Source: Cantharellus purpuraceus (taxonomy: Eukaryota > Basidiomycota > Agaricomycetes > Cantharellales > Hydnaceae). From it: a stretch of 64,000 nt of DNA. A model generated the notes under the pieces. That model made no database searches, was not told where the DNA came from, and was given only the letters and a program-made list of their open reading frames with translations. This document shows positions 24,057-36,838 of this stretch, piece after piece. Each line of letters opens with the position of its first letter. The stretch's first letter is position 1. A program made the translations under genes and the position numbers. The DNA is taken from assembly GCA_025174535.1 (NCBI GenBank), contig JALBUN010000049.1, positions 1,860,001 through 1,924,000 on the forward strand, written 5' to 3'.

Positions 24057-26818
24057 GGCTAGTGAATGAAAGCTGAGTGACGAAAAGGATGGTGCTTGGC
24101 GTGAATTTATAGATATTCCGGAAAGCACGGGTCCTGTGTGCCCCCACGAATTTGGAAGGACCCCAGAGGCACTAAGGGTGTATGAAACATCATCAAATTG
24201 AAATACCATTGGCTTTCCGAGAATTCCAGAAACACTCCTTAGCGCTGTTCACCTGGATCACATTAATGGGAAATGTGAGTCCGCATTCATTTATAGTTAC
24301 CATTTTCCCTAGATTTTCTCTATGAATAATCATTGAAGAATAACCAATAATGACGCCTCTTGATTCTTGAGTGTGAAAGTGGCATCTTTTCACAGGCTCT
24401 TGTATAGCAAACGAATTCTGGGTGGGCGCGCAAGGCTGTTGCACCTGGTCGACTTCGCCTAGTACAAATTTACAGTTGATTCAAGTGAAGTAAATGGAGT
24501 ATATCGAAGTGGTTCGTCCTCTCGTACGGAACGCTCCGCTTGTCGCTCAAGGTGGTTCGAGTAATTTGAGAGTAAGTATATTTAGGGGCATTCAACCAGA
24601 GGTGTCGGAGCTGATGACCAGCGTTTAGCCCCACGTCAAAGGCCGACCTACCTTTCCGGTGGAACTTCAAACAGCCTCGACCAATACGCAAGTCCGTAGA
24701 CTCCTAATGAACGTCAGCCAGACCTGATTCAATTCCCATTAGGCATCTTCCCCAGTGTTGTTGGCCTTGCAGGTTCAGAGAGTCCCAAGGTTTGTAACGG
24801 TTAGGCTATCGTACACATGGCTAATAGTAATGCGGGTACGTGGGTCTGGACCTTCGTAGTACGTGTTTGCATACACCCTGCCTTAGACGCCAAATCTTAC
24901 TGACCAAGACCAGCCAATTGTTTCAGGGCATATGAGAGCATATGGAAGACTTGGGACCGCGTAGATAATTTGCAAACGTGCCCCATCCCTGAGTGTTGAA
25001 CGTTGATGTCCACGGCGTTGAGCAGTGGAGCTAGCCAGGGAACTCAGTCCGAGATCTGACCTCCCTAAGCAGGACTTGAGGATCTGCCAATGGTCTTACG
25101 TCTAAGTCGGAACATAGCTGAAACTATTTTTCGATATTTATTGGAACATCAATGCATGCAAGACGTGACATTTTCTGCAAGGAGTTTCAATATGGAGGGG
25201 CAAGGAATTCATTGGCGCTGGTAGGGTATTTGACTAGCATCATGGGTACGTGGCAAGCGCAAGGAAGGCAATAAATACCAGGGATGGCCTCACTCCCAGG
25301 ACAGCATGTACGTGTTTTGAGACGAGTATCGGTAATGCGGAACAACGTCGGGTGGAAGCACATCGGTATTGCAACTACCACCGTTACTCTCGATTTCAAA
25401 ATGTATAGATCGGGCGCGAAAGTCATCATGATTGGCTGATGAATTACTTCCACACGAGATCTGGTACTACCACCGTGACTCTCGATTTCGATTTCGAACC
25501 CATTTAGCATCTGTCAAATGTACAGATCGGGCACGAAAGTCATGATTGGTTGATGAATTCTTTCCACAGGAGACCTGGTACTACCGTTACCCTCGATTTC
25601 GATTTCGAAGCCATCTGTCAGAATGTACAGATCGGACATGAAAGTCATCATGATTGGCTGATGAATCCTTCCACATGAGACCTGGATCGTTTATGTAGAA
25701 AGAAAGGGTAGAAGTAGGGACACCGAGACACCATGGAAAACAACGCATTTTCGATTCCTCATCACTCAGGTTCTGAGTGAAGAGTTGCAATTTCGTGTGT
25801 AGGCTACCCAGTCGAGCCGTGCAACATTATAGACGGCTGGGGCATGGGTGTGGCGGAGAAGAGTTAGTACCGCAGACTGTCAGCGGTATGGCATCTGGTA
25901 GATAAGAGAGTATGTGTAATCTGGTAGGAGAGCATTCCGCTCCTGGGACCAGAATTGGTGGGGGCCATCGAATTTCAATCAACAACATACGGGCGCCAGT
26001 GTACTGACAGAGGTCGAAGAGGCGGCGCCTAGTCTCCGCACAGCACAAGGACATGTACGCGTTAGCAGAAACATCTGAACCAATAGTTTGATGGGGCATT
26101 GACATGGTACAATGGGCACGAAGGAAACGAGAGACATAATTCAAGCAGGTAATGAAAGGAAATTCCAAGCCCGGGGTATGACATACCAGCGCCAGGTTAG
26201 GGATCTGTCCGTGAAGCAAGGCAGCGACTGAAGAAGCATACGGAAATGAACGAAAGCGAGTGTCCCGTGCGCACTGCGACCCGGTGAGTCCCTAGACAGA
26301 AGTATGATAGGAGAACCAGACCCAATTCCACACATTTACAATACCAGAACAAGAAGACCTATGACAGCACTGCTTTCGTAATTCCAGCCAGTCACCTTGC
26401 GCGGTTAACGTTGCTTCGCTGTCCGTCCAGAGTTTGCTGAGTAGAGGAATGTGTAATGTCACATATCGTAAGAATCTGCCGCGCAGCGGACCTCTAGTAC
26501 CGCGGACCTATTTATGGCAGAGGCATTTACATCAAAGACGGTGAATGGACGCTGGGAGATTTTCTTTGTACCCCTTGCCACAGTATGTGCCGCTCAGAGT
26601 TCTGTGCAACATGTAGGATAAAAGGCCAGTGTTCACATCGAGGGAATCATGCAGAGCATTCAGTTGCGTTGCTACAGATATAAGGTCGCTGGAGTGGTGT
26701 ATCTCATCAAAAGGGTTGTTTTGTCTCTAAACGTAAGCTCGAGTCTTGCGTGCAAGAAAACAGATAATGGTCGACTAAGGACATCAGAAAGATTGTTACT
26801 CAGTTCAGAGCGATATGT
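24057..26818. other. Intergenic with a tandem repeat, no supported gene
   Basis: About 2.8 kb. Apart from the three-copy repeat at 25375-25690 listed separately, no feature is supported. The minus-strand frame 25827-26219 (130 codons) has no recognisable motif. Confidence 0.4.
25375..25690. repeat. Imperfect tandem repeat, three units of about 100 bp
   Basis: Three consecutive units share the order: ACTCTCGATTTCGATTTCGAA, ATGTACAGATCGGGCACGAA, AGTCATCATGATTGGCTGAT, GAATTCCTTCCACACGAGA, CCTGGTACTACCACCGT. Units differ by small indels and substitutions. Not coding in any consistent frame; likely a local minisatellite-like expansion. Confidence 0.85.
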
Positions 26819-29498
26819 CTACTCCTTGACGGCAACATCGTCCGAATTGTCTTCCATCTTCTCACCACGACCATGATGCACATTCAATCGGCCGGACGGT
26901 TTCCAGCTGGCGGAGTGCCACGGAGCAATGCGTGCTCGGTACATCTCATCGACCTACAAAACTTATTTTCAGCTGCAAGCAAGGCAAGGAATGATTCGCA
27001 CCTCTTCAAGGGTGAGGCCCTTGGTTTCGGGAACGAAAAGATAGACATAAACATAGCCAAAAGTGAGCATGCCGAAGAATATGAGCAGGATCAGTGGGCC
27101 AATGCTGGATTGCTACAATTAGTGGTGCAAAGCACTGTCGCTTGTTAGGCTTACACAGCTGCGATCCTTGGAGCGAAAAATGAGAGAAGGAAATTCCAAA
27201 TCCAATCTAAGTGAAGTGTGCATATGAGAGGTGATTATGTCTACAGGAACCATGAAGCGATTACACCCACTTGTTGCGCTGCCAAGAGCAATAGACTAAT
27301 AGGATGATGAGCAAGCTATCGTGAAGGCGAGATAGTTTTGATTTCCTCTGTTACCTTTGCACGCACACGAAGAGGGAAGCTCTCTCCAAGGTAAACCCAT
27401 GGTGTTGGACCCCAGAACATGGAGAACGAGAAGACATGAAGCACTGCAAATGCAATGAGGGTATCTCCGCCTTGCTTGTTACGCGTAGTGAGTAGGGATT
27501 TATCTGTCCCTGCTGGTGCAAGCATAAAGTGCCCAACGAGGCCAGCCTTAGACGAGAAATCAGATGAAGGTATAAAAGATTGAAAATGAGCCCTACGATA
27601 AGGGAACAGAGCTGATATATGCGTAAGCGACGATTCAACTGAGAAAAGAAAAATAGGCGCACTCCTTCCAAGAAAGATCCGATCAGCAGGGATTTACGTC
27701 GTCCAACAGTTTCTATGAGAATGAGAGCCTAATGGTATGTTCGTCAACAACTGTGGCAGACAACCGACTATCTATGGTAGGCTCGGTACATACCGGAACA
27801 GTGCCTACCCAGGAGACGCCGCCTAGAATGGTTTGGATGACGTATGGAGACAATCTAACGTGATATTAGTCCAACTGAAGAGAAGAGATTAAAAAGTAAG
27901 CATACGTCGTGCCAGCACTCTTGAAAAAAGTGTCGCCGTAATAATCTGCAATTGTTGGCTATTAGACCTGTACCAGAGGTATCATCGATTCATGCTAACA
28001 GTAGAAATTCTGCCCGTTCAATTGTTGAATAAATTGCAACCTTACCAAGGTCAGCAAAGTTGACCAGTGCACAACATCACACGAAATCCAGCTAGTTGAA
28101 CATACATCATGCCATTTCCGGTTCGTTTCCATAATAGATTGCGTGTGGAGAAGCATTCCAACCATGTTGCCTTGCCACCCTCATTTTCTTCTTTGATCCC
28201 AAGCTTAAGTTCCTCTAAGATCTCCTGGACGAGCGGATCGTCACCCGGCACTCCATTGAGTTCGGCCAAGGCGGCTCGAGCTTCGTCCTCTTTTTTGAGT
28301 CCAAGAAGGTGACGACTGTTGTTGAGGATGAAGTCAATTGTATTTCCCTAGTAAAGCTGTTCGTCTACACGAGGAAGGAATGTACGCACGGAGATTCAGG
28401 CAGGAACGAGATGCCGGAAATAAGGATCAAACCCCATAAAAGTTGTAAACCAATCTGTGCATAGACTTGATCATGTTATCTCACAGCACGTCTGACGTGG
28501 ACTTACAGGAACCTGCCCAACCAATCTCATGAGTCAAGCACATAAAGAGCATGGGCTATAGCAATGAACTTGCCTTCCATGATGCGGTGTTCTTAACGTT
28601 ATGTGTTGCCAAATCCAGAACATAACTCAGGAAAATGCTGTAGAGATGTGAATTACTTCGCACACACATTTTGTACGTACACACCCTGTGATTATTTGCA
28701 ACTGATAAAGCACCAAAAGGGCACCTCGGATTTTTTTGGGAGCAGCTTCTCCGTTATAGAGCGGCACAATAGCTGGGGAGCATTCCATTGACGGTTATGC
28801 GCTTGCTATGCTACTTTACTCACCTGACAGCGCACCTACGCCCAGTCCAGCAACGAAACGACTTGCAATCAAACATGTCAGCGACAACATTATCAGAAAT
28901 CAATACATGGTACTGCGACACACCCAAAAGTGATTTGTGCAACAGAATTTAGGGTTCCTGTTTGTATGGCAACCCCAACAGTGAAGATGCAAGACCGAGT
29001 GAGGATGGATCCTTTCCGCCCAAAGCGATCCGAGGTGAAGGCTTGTGCTAACGCGCCACTGAACAGGGCTAAGTCAACATTCCATAGGATACAAGCAGTT
29101 GCTGTTTAACACACACGAAAGTTCTATGTGATTTGACGGTGAATTATGAACTCATGATATTATGGGGACTCATACGTACCCAGCGGATAGAAGAGACGTT
29201 ATAATGGACTGTCGGTTTGCGGATAACGTCCGTGTTCCATCAGAATTCAGTATATCCCCAAACCGATTGTTGAAATCCTCCATAATTAGACATCCCTGTT
29301 CTATGTGCTGAGTAACATGCCGCTTGCATTTGTCCAGCTACTCACTGAAATCACACCAATGTCATACTGATATAAAGATGAGAATTTGGAGTGATCACTT
29401 TGCAGAAAGCGTACCCCAAAAAGGAAGCCACCAAAAGCGACAAAGAAGCAAAACACTATAGCTTTCTTGTTGTCGAGTACACTGGGTGGGTTTGCCAT
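26819..29498 (-). CDS. MFS sugar (hexose) transporter, about 20 exons
   Basis: A 12-TM sugar:H+ symporter of the MFS sugar-transporter family at the plasma membrane. The start is ATG at 29498 and the stop is at 26819. About 20 exons were joined, each fixed by frame and family motifs: [160 protein letters not shown] and [19 protein letters not shown]. The hallmark PESPR and PETKGL motifs are both present. Very small exons include 21 nt (YDIGVIS), 15 nt and a 6-nt micro-exon (28507-28512). The intron before the 6-nt exon starts with GC (TGGAAG|gcaag). No frameshift was found. The cytosolic C-tail ends DDVAVKE. The exact sugar is unknown. Confidence 0.92.
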
Positions 29499-30873
29499 TG
29501 TGGGGTTTGCAATAGATAGGCCTCACGGTATGGAACTTCTGGAAGCATCCATTATTTATTGGAAAAATACTTTCAGCTTCCACGAAGAAGGGTCCTCTCG
29601 CATTGGCCGCCGGCCGTGTTGCCAGGTGAAAAGTAGTGCGTTTCAAGTGTCAACTGACTTGCATCGTTGTTGCTCCAATGAAGAATGCCGTGCGGCCCGT
29701 GAGAGGCGGCCCGCCCACCGCGCTAATCATTCGGTGCACTGCAGCGACGCAGAAACGGCAGGATGATTTGAAAATCTTGACGGGGCGTTGGTCATCACAA
29801 AATTTAGAGTGGGAATCAGGTGAGCCCTAAAATAAAAGATCACTTCTGTGAGATATGCTCCAACACTTTCCCAGGCATGGAAAAAAGAATACCAGCCACG
29901 GCGGCAACGTACAGCTCCACCAGTATAAAAAATGCAAATGTGTCCCTTTGTTCGTCTGGTCACGTTCAAACCCATTTCATGTTCAAGGCGTACACGCCAT
30001 TATGCATTACGCTCCCATCTGCATCATCTTGAGCACCTGAACATGAAACAACTTGGTTTTACTGTTCCAATGCCTTGGTCTGAAAATGGAGGATATAATA
30101 CGAGCGCAGCATTCTCAGCCGCGTGACTTCTGTTCGGAGAAACTGACCAAGCCGCTCGCGCTAGTGCCGAAGCGCCACTAGTACGGTGTGTCATCAGTAT
30201 ACTTGGTACGCTGCAAGATACCAATAAATCATCGTCAGTCACGCACCGGCGTGGCGGTCTCAAAAAGTACTGATTGGTTCACGCGTTTACAGAACAAGTG
30301 CGGCCTCAGCACCAGTTCTGTATTTATATATTTTGGCTTCAATATCTTGTTCAATATCAACAAATTCTGATGTAGAAAATAAAGTGCACTGTATCAATTT
30401 CAGTGTTCTTAATTGCAGACTCGGATGCAGTGAGGCTTTCCCTCCATCGCTGCCCATGCGAGCTCGGGAGCCTGTAATTGGACAAATATTCATGTTCGAA
30501 TGAGATAATTAGAACGACCGTTGCATGACATCTACTGCGGTATGCAGAGATGGAATTGTTGAGATCAAGGGACATATTAGGAAGCTACTCGCTACATGAA
30601 CCAGAATGACGTCTACATTTTCTCACATGTGCATTTGAGAGGCCGAGGGAAGGCGCCGTAGATCTTCACAGAGGTATTGGGGAATACCATGCATAGATTA
30701 ACTTACACACTATAATAGCACAAATACAACCATCAGTACAAATAGCAACAACGCGATACATCATCTATCCCAATCTGGATGTTCAAAGATGAGCACTTGT
30801 GTAACGTGATCCCCATCTACGAGACAAAGACACTCACAAACCAGAAATAAACGAGAGATCCCCCTGATATTAT
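29499..30873. other. Intergenic, no supported gene
   Basis: No gene could be built. A short inverted repeat (TTTCATGTTCA near 29975 against TGAACATGAAA near 30038) is visible. Nothing else recognised. Confidence 0.35.
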
Positions 30874-32805
30874 CTAAGGATGGAATTCAATTGCGTCGCC
30901 ATGTGTTCGCTGGAGATCCACGAGCGCTGCCATTGTCTCCTCTTGGAGTATACAGCATTGAAAGATTCCTATGAAAATCAGTCTCCCGTTGATGCTGTAA
31001 TCCATGCTAGCTGTTGATACTGAGGTGGCGTCGTCGTCCCACCAGTTGGTATATATACTGTTGTTGACGTCATCTTCGACATCGTCAGCGCTGTCGTTCT
31101 CTCCATCCATACCTTGTTTGCTGCCTAGAATGTCATAGTAAAGACGATCGCGCTCCTGAATGGACAGAGGGGGACGGGCGCTAATAAGCCTTGGGAGCGC
31201 ATCTCCTTCTATATCCACGGAATCTAGCGTCAAGAACGCAAGGCGCGGACACGGCCACTGCTCGGGTGGAGTGTCTGGCTCAGGGATTAAACATTCAAGC
31301 ACGTCTGGCTTTAAGCACACGTCATGAATGACAAGTGACCTCAGGTTTGACATGTTTCGAAGCAATGGACCTGCAAGGTTGTCGCCAATAGGGAGCGACC
31401 GATGATTAACCAGGAGATTTTCCAGCGTCGAGGCAGTTTCAGTAAGTAAATGCCAGAATACCTGAAGTACGAAGCCGGCAGGGTGGTGTAAAGTGTCATA
31501 TTGCCCAAATCGAAGGGTTTGAAGTGAAGGAATATGCAGAGAGCGAAGGAAAAGCATGGTGTCTGGTGTATGATCAGCGAAGAATCGAAGGTCGTGTAAT
31601 GCAGGCAATGGGAGTCGCGTCTCAGGCCACATGGGTCCCGTGCCATGATAAGACGCTTCGTTGGAGAGCCACAGAGATGATAAATTTGGACAGCATGCCA
31701 GGAACTGAAGATAAGTCGAAGATGGTACCGGAAACTTGCACGCTCCGAGAACGAGCCATTGCAGAGGTAAGAAAGTTGTAGTCATAAAACTTGTGATCAG
31801 GGTAGCTTCTGCCAGCTGCAAGTACCGCAGCTTAGGTGTGTACACAAGCCCCATTTCAATATCGAGAGCGTCTTCTCCTGGTCCTAGTGGTCTTCGCGTG
31901 TAGCTGCGAAGATAGAAAACCTCCAGGGACAACAGTTGTGTTATCCGACTGGAATCCAGTGGAAAAAGTTCACGCAACTCATCCGAGTGCAGGTGCAACG
32001 CTATGAAACAGCGAATGCGCCTTGATTCACTCTTTAACAGCCTTAGCAGTGGTGATGCTCGAGATTTCGAGCCAGACCAAGTGGTTGGTCGAATGAGCAC
32101 ATCCAAGGGACAAGAACGGGAGTAGCGCAGCCAAGTATCGAGGGTTTCGATGTCCCATTTGAGCGCACGTCCGAGAACGAGCGTCGTCCATAAGGTAGGA
32201 GTATTGATCGCAACTGTCCGCCAGGTACGACAGACCTGAGTCAGACAACGGCGTACAGCATGGGGATGTGGATCGAATGGATCAAGCACAGGAAACCCGT
32301 GATGAATGGCTTTCGGGCGTGAAAAGCCGGGGACGCAGTACTCGAATATGTTGCTAAAAAGCTCATCGGGCAACGTGACAGCGGTCGGTGATCCACTTGC
32401 ATTGTCGTGTGAAGGCACGGCCTCGGAAGTTGGAGAAAGAGGTCTAGGGCAGTTTTGATCCTGGTTAGGAGGATCCGAGTCCTGCTGTGGTACGTTGTTG
32501 TCTTCGCATGCTAACGGAGTCGCACCTGCGGGATAAATTGCGGTTGCAGTGAGTCAGAAATTAAAATGGCATAACGGCTGCCCTCCAAGATAGAACACAC
32601 CAGATTTTGAGCTTGGGGATCGCGATCTCTGCCTATCCTTATCTTCCGCCTCCGTCGCTTTCTTATCTCTCCGCTTGCCACGACGAGGAAGGCGAACACG
32701 GCCGATAACATCACCAACGAATACTTGTATGGACTGGAAAACCTGACGTCGTTGAGGTCGGACAGACCTAGGGTCGACGTTCGTGGCGGCATGTGGCGTA
32801 TTCAT
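30874..32805 (-). CDS. F-box protein
   Basis: A 618-aa F-box protein from two exons (32805-32601, 32525-30874; 1857 nt in frame). The frame is open from 32418, but that position is a GTG (Val). Splicing to the upstream exon supplies an ATG at 32805 and a basic N-terminus with a nuclear-signal-like stretch (LPRRGKRRDKKATEAEDKDR). The F-box is at residues about 118-175 (TLPDELFSNIFEYCVPGF, then LTQVCRTWRTVAINTPTLWT), the standard Agaricomycete form. The rest has irregular leucine-rich segments (LRYLQLAEATL, LQWLVLGACKF, NLRSLVIHDVCL), giving an LRR-like solenoid. Likely an SCF substrate receptor; target unknown. An alternative in-frame ATG at 32967 would add 54 residues. Confidence 0.9.
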
Positions 32806-33235
32806 GGCTGTCTTCAATGCGCTGCCCGGGGCGGGAATCCTGTGACGGGCACAGCTGACTACTGATAACATCTGGCGTGACGTGTCCAAATGAAGCAACA
32901 GAGCGAAATGAGTACAACTTGGTGATCCAACGTGCAACATTTTGAGAGCTTGAGCACAATTACGCATTAGCGCTTTTGATGCTTGTAATTGGTATGCTAT
33001 ATTGGAATGTGGAGTGCGCCCACATATGTGCGTACATCCACATATGTGGAAGCGAGCATAGGTGACTTCTCTCCAAAGGACACATGCTCCATTGTAAGCG
33101 TCTGCAGATAAAGTCCGTGGATAGGTATGTGATAACCTAGAACATTGCTAAAATGCCTCACGAATCAGGCCCGGTACATACCATACCGTCCAGGATATTC
33201 AATCACTTTTACGAGTGCAAGAAAAATGTAAAGTC

Positions 33236-33670
33236 TCATTCCCACAACACAACTAACATTGACACTGAAAACGGATCCACAACTCTAGCTCCAATGTCTG
33301 CATCAGGTCTACATGTCACAACTATGATGCTTCCTACGGATGTGGCATCTGCAACACACTAGTCAAGTTAGTTTTCAACAATTGCACAAAAACTGAGAAT
33401 CTGGAGACATACTTGCGCGTGACCATCTTCATGCCTCATCTCCGTCGGGAAAGCAGCCCAGGAGGGGAAGAGGGAGGGGCTGCGCACCACTCATCACTCA
33501 CAACAGGGAGGCAAACGGTACAACAAATCACTTACGATGCAACCCTGGCGAGTTTCCAAGACTTGATCGACGGCATTAGTGGAAGCCTTGTTGGCAGGCG
33601 CAGCAATTGCTGCCGCGAAGATGCAAGTAGCATAGACCAAGGTGATAAGGGTGGCTTTGAAGCAGTGCAT
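33236..33670 (-). CDS. Small secreted protein A, left copy
   Basis: An 85-aa predicted secreted protein with no known domain. Exons are 33670-33536 and 33358-33236 (258 nt in frame). The signal peptide is roughly residues 1-24 (HCFKATLITLVYATCIF, then AAAIAAPA); the mature part is about 60 aa with three Cys in CICVADATSVGSIIVVTC. The acceptor is TTGACTAG followed by TGTGTTGC. The promoter has a TATA box at 33721-33730. It is one of four related genes in the inverted duplication and the most intact A-type copy. Could be an effector-like or cell-surface protein; function unknown. Confidence reflects the small size; the conserved start, splice and promoter layout across four copies supports it. 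Confidence 0.7.
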
Positions 33671-33720
33671 GGTGCGTAAGGCTGAAGTTGCGACGGATGC
33701 GACTGGGGAACTTGGGAGGG

Positions 33721-33730
33721 TTTATATACC
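33721..33730 (-). promoter_or_regulatory. TATA box of small secreted protein A (left)
   Basis: GGTATATAAA on the minus strand, 51 bp from the start codon. The block GTGCTCTGCGGTATATAAAC and the leader CAGTCGCATCCGTYGCAACTT with ACGCACCATGCAC are shared, with small changes, by all four genes of this family. Confidence 0.7.
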
Positions 33731-36184
33731 GCAGAGCACCTTGTGCTATCATGATCTTCCTATAGCGTGTTGTTGTGTCGACATACCCTTTTAGCAGTGG
33801 ATAAGTGGCGCTTATTCGATGCACCAACCATACTGGCATGAACCGTAGCAAATCTATTCTGATAGCACTCTTAATAACAGTGGATTCAATGATATTAACG
33901 TCTTCGATGAATTCAAGTGAAACTAAATTGCACGGAGCTACGGGAGTCCACAATGCATGGTTGACGCATGGGCCTAATCAAAGACTTTCCAGTTCTGAGA
34001 TCCTGTAGATTTACCAGGCTGAAGCTGATACAAGCCTTCTTGCAGGGTAACAGGCAGCCACGAGGTGGTAACTTCAAATGTATAGCACCAGTTCTATGTT
34101 ACGTGAGGGCACGCCAAGCCAACACCTCTATGGAATATGTCACAGATACATCCATCGGTTTACGAACCAAAAAGTATACCCTACAATAACAACTCAGTGT
34201 TCATACAGAATAGCCTTCCAGTGTGTCTAATACCTTATATTTTTAACCATGAACGTTAACTTTCTAGACGCTTCTCAACTTCAGTTTTGTGCCTAGAAAG
34301 AGACAGGGTCCGGTTATCGCAATATGTAAACACAATTTCAATTCATGTGTCGGCCGGTGGCCACGCATCATGCACTTCAAGGGCTTCAAGGAAGAGCACT
34401 CTTCAGAGTAGCGTGCGTACATGCGTAGCTCCGAGTACTTGCTTGTGGTGCCTGGGCTGTTGTTGCTTCAGAGCTCAACCAGAGCGCTAAGCCCTTGGGA
34501 TGTGGAGAGCCATGTATATGAGATGCTTCGACGTATATATGCAGGGAGAAGAAGACACGCCGGAGTCTCCGAAGCGAGTCACAAGTGTCACATCACGAGC
34601 ACGCGTTCCTATTGGCGGCGTACCATCAACTAGTATGTCGAGTGGCTGTTCGAGTAGCTGCTTACAATCGTTACTCATTCCACCCGAGTTTTTTCTAGCT
34701 GTTGAACGCCTCTCAAGGCGACGATGCCTACAACTCAAAGAGACACACAAAATGAACGTCGTGTTATGTAGAAATGTGGTCTGGCAGCCTGTCCTTCCCG
34801 ATTCTCCTTACTCTCCTTCCCCATCCCTAATATTTCTCCAATATTCTGCGTCGAAGGCGGCCAGTTGTCACAACCAATCTCCTCGGCTCAATGTAAACAA
34901 TAATAATAATGAGGGAGTTAAGATGACAGATGCAGGTGCGAGATCTCCAAGCATGTCCATTCCACCCAGTTTCCTCACGCAAGCAGCGAAAAGCAGGCAG
35001 TCAACTCACGCCGGAAAATGGGCAAACAACTTCTTTACGGCAACTCCGTCTCTCCAATACAGGCAGCCCCTCCCTCAAATCCTCCGAGCACATTCACTCT
35101 GAAACCTTTGCTTAGAAGCTCAAATTTATCGCCGGACTGCTCCCTATACCCACCTCTCCATAACATTTCCTATACCTCCGCGGCTGCGCTACGGGTCCCT
35201 ACGCGCGTTGTTGTGTCGTAGCGTACGGGCATACTCTGCAGCGGCTGCATCAGTGAGTCAACAAAGCGAAATGAGTGGAGGACAAGTGGAGGTCACTAAT
35301 GAATGAATGTGGATGTGTATATACTCACGGGAATAGTGTCCAGTGCCAGGGTTGTCTGGCATGCCGCCAGACACGCCAGCACACCCGACAGAGAACACAC
35401 CAGAATTTTCGTTCTCAGCGAACTTACTATGAAAACGAGTGAACAAGCCAGAGAAAAACGCCGATCTGCTCGACTTGCTTTGCGTAATGACCGCCATCGC
35501 AATGACTCGAGGAAACAGACGATACGCTGTGGGCATCATCCCCTCTCCCAGCGATACATCACACGTCGTTTGCACAGAACAACATCGCGACCATAATTCC
35601 AATATGTAATGGTACACTTGAACCTATTCTACCATAGGCGTAATTTTGCCTCTCTGCCCTTGTGGGGCATGACGTCATCATAGTCCTCATCGCTCGTGGG
35701 CCGAGACAATTTGCTCAGGCCTGATGATCTTCAGCGGAAACAGGAATAGGGGAAATCGCGCTACCAGAGAGCAGAGACGAATGGAGGGTTGTCACCGCTG
35801 CTGGCATGACAAAGTGACGAAAATATAATATATAAACACCATTCGGTACATGACAAAAAGCTTGTACTGAATGTGTCTCAGGATCCCTGTGGTGCATGGT
35901 CAACCAACCATTTGTATGGGCTCAAAGTGACGTGTTTGCCTCAGGATCTGATAGTGAGCTAAGTGTGGCGTCCACCCCTAGGGTGTATATTCCATTATAA
36001 AGATCCCTTGGATAGGATAGTTGAGGATATTGCTGAAACCCTTTCAGAGTAAGGTGTTGTGTACAACAGGGATACTATCCAGGGGATTTATTTGTGTATG
36101 TGAAACGAGTAACATCTTATTCCCACAACACGGCATACATCCACATTAGAAACAGGTCATCCACATTAACAACAAGCCCACAAC
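33731..36184. other. Arm interior between small secreted protein genes (left)
   Basis: Holds upstream sequence of the A gene, the tetraspanin fragment (listed separately) and the 3' flank of the B gene. Open frames here (such as 34500-35102 +, 200 codons) are not conserved as frames in the mirrored arm, so they are not reported as genes. Part of 34250-34650 resembles the centre spacer (37200-37450). Confidence 0.5.
35330..35705 (-). pseudogene. Tetraspanin gene fragment, left arm
   Basis: Homologous to the tetraspanin gene at 49,576-51,611. In order on the minus strand: a piece matching the exon-3 segment coding DYDGVMPRQGG (GAYGTCATGCCCC near 35670), then the segment coding GMMPKAYRLS (here GMMPTAYRLF near 35540), then LALDTIP with its intron donor (CCCGTGAGTAT near 35330). 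The middle of the gene, including the TM2-4 and extracellular loop coding region, is deleted, so no functional protein is possible. A mirrored copy lies in the right arm. Confidence 0.8.
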
Positions 36185-36770
36185 TTAAGCTCCCACGTCT
36201 GCTTGCCAAGAACTACGCTCCTTCCACGCGCGTGAAACTAGGCAAGTCAGATCAGTCGTCAACAATGACACAAAGTGAAGAGTCGGAAGACATGCCTGGG
36301 AGGAGCACCGTTCGTGCCTTCATGAAGACAGAATCCGAATATGATGATCTGTGCATGGCTCGTCATTCACAGCAAGGAGGCATAAAAGCACGTAAAGTCA
36401 CTTACGCCGCAATTGGCGTCTGAGATAGGCTTCAAGGTGTTGTCGGTAGCTACACCGGCAGGCACAGGCGTCGCACTAGGCAAGTCAGATCAGTCGTCAA
36501 CAATGAATGGCGCAAAGTGGAGAGTGAATACATGCCTAGGAGGAGCACCATTCACGCCTTCACGAAGACAGAACCCGAATATGATGATCTGTGCATGGCT
36601 CGTCATTCACAGAAAGGATAAAAGCACGTAAAGTCACTTACGCCGCAAGTAGCGTCTGAGATAGGCTTCAAGGTGTTGTCGGCAGCTTCTCCGGCAGGCG
36701 CGGGGATTGCGACAGCGGAGGCGCAAGCCACGGAGAGGAAGGCGACAATGGCGGCTTTGAAGAAGTGCAT
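36185..36770 (-). CDS. Small secreted protein B, left copy (cassette-exon gene)
   Basis: Start at 36770. Exon 1 (36770-36642, 43 codons) codes a signal peptide (HFFKAAIVAFLSVACASAV) and the start of the mature chain ending DATCG. Exon 2 (36475-36406, 70 nt) and exon 3 (from 36237) follow, both after CCTAG acceptors. Exon 2 is a copy of the 3' half of exon 1 with its intron. If exon 2 is included, the chain is 83 aa with a Cys-rich middle (CDACACRCSYRQH) and stops at 36185. If skipped, exon 3 is read in the frame that aligns with gene A (GRSVVLGKQTWELKLWACC). Both forms are open. The promoter matches that of gene A. Function unknown. Confidence 0.65.
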
Positions 36771-36828
36771 GGTGTGTGAGACTGAAGTTGCAACAGATGC
36801 GACTGGGGACTCAAAGGAGCATGGAGGG

Positions 36829-36838
36829 GTTTATATGC
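36829..36838 (-). promoter_or_regulatory. TATA box of small secreted protein B (left)
   Basis: GGCATATAAA on the minus strand, 59 bp upstream of the start codon; one base differs from the right-arm copy. Confidence 0.6.

Noticed and set aside
24505..24560. Resemblance to a conserved large-subunit rRNA segment (CCTCTCGTACGGAA)
   Set aside because: The match is only a dozen bases and neighbouring rRNA sequence is missing.
34500..35102. 200-codon plus-strand frame inside the left arm
   Set aside because: The mirrored sequence in the right arm does not keep the frame, so it is not under coding constraint.
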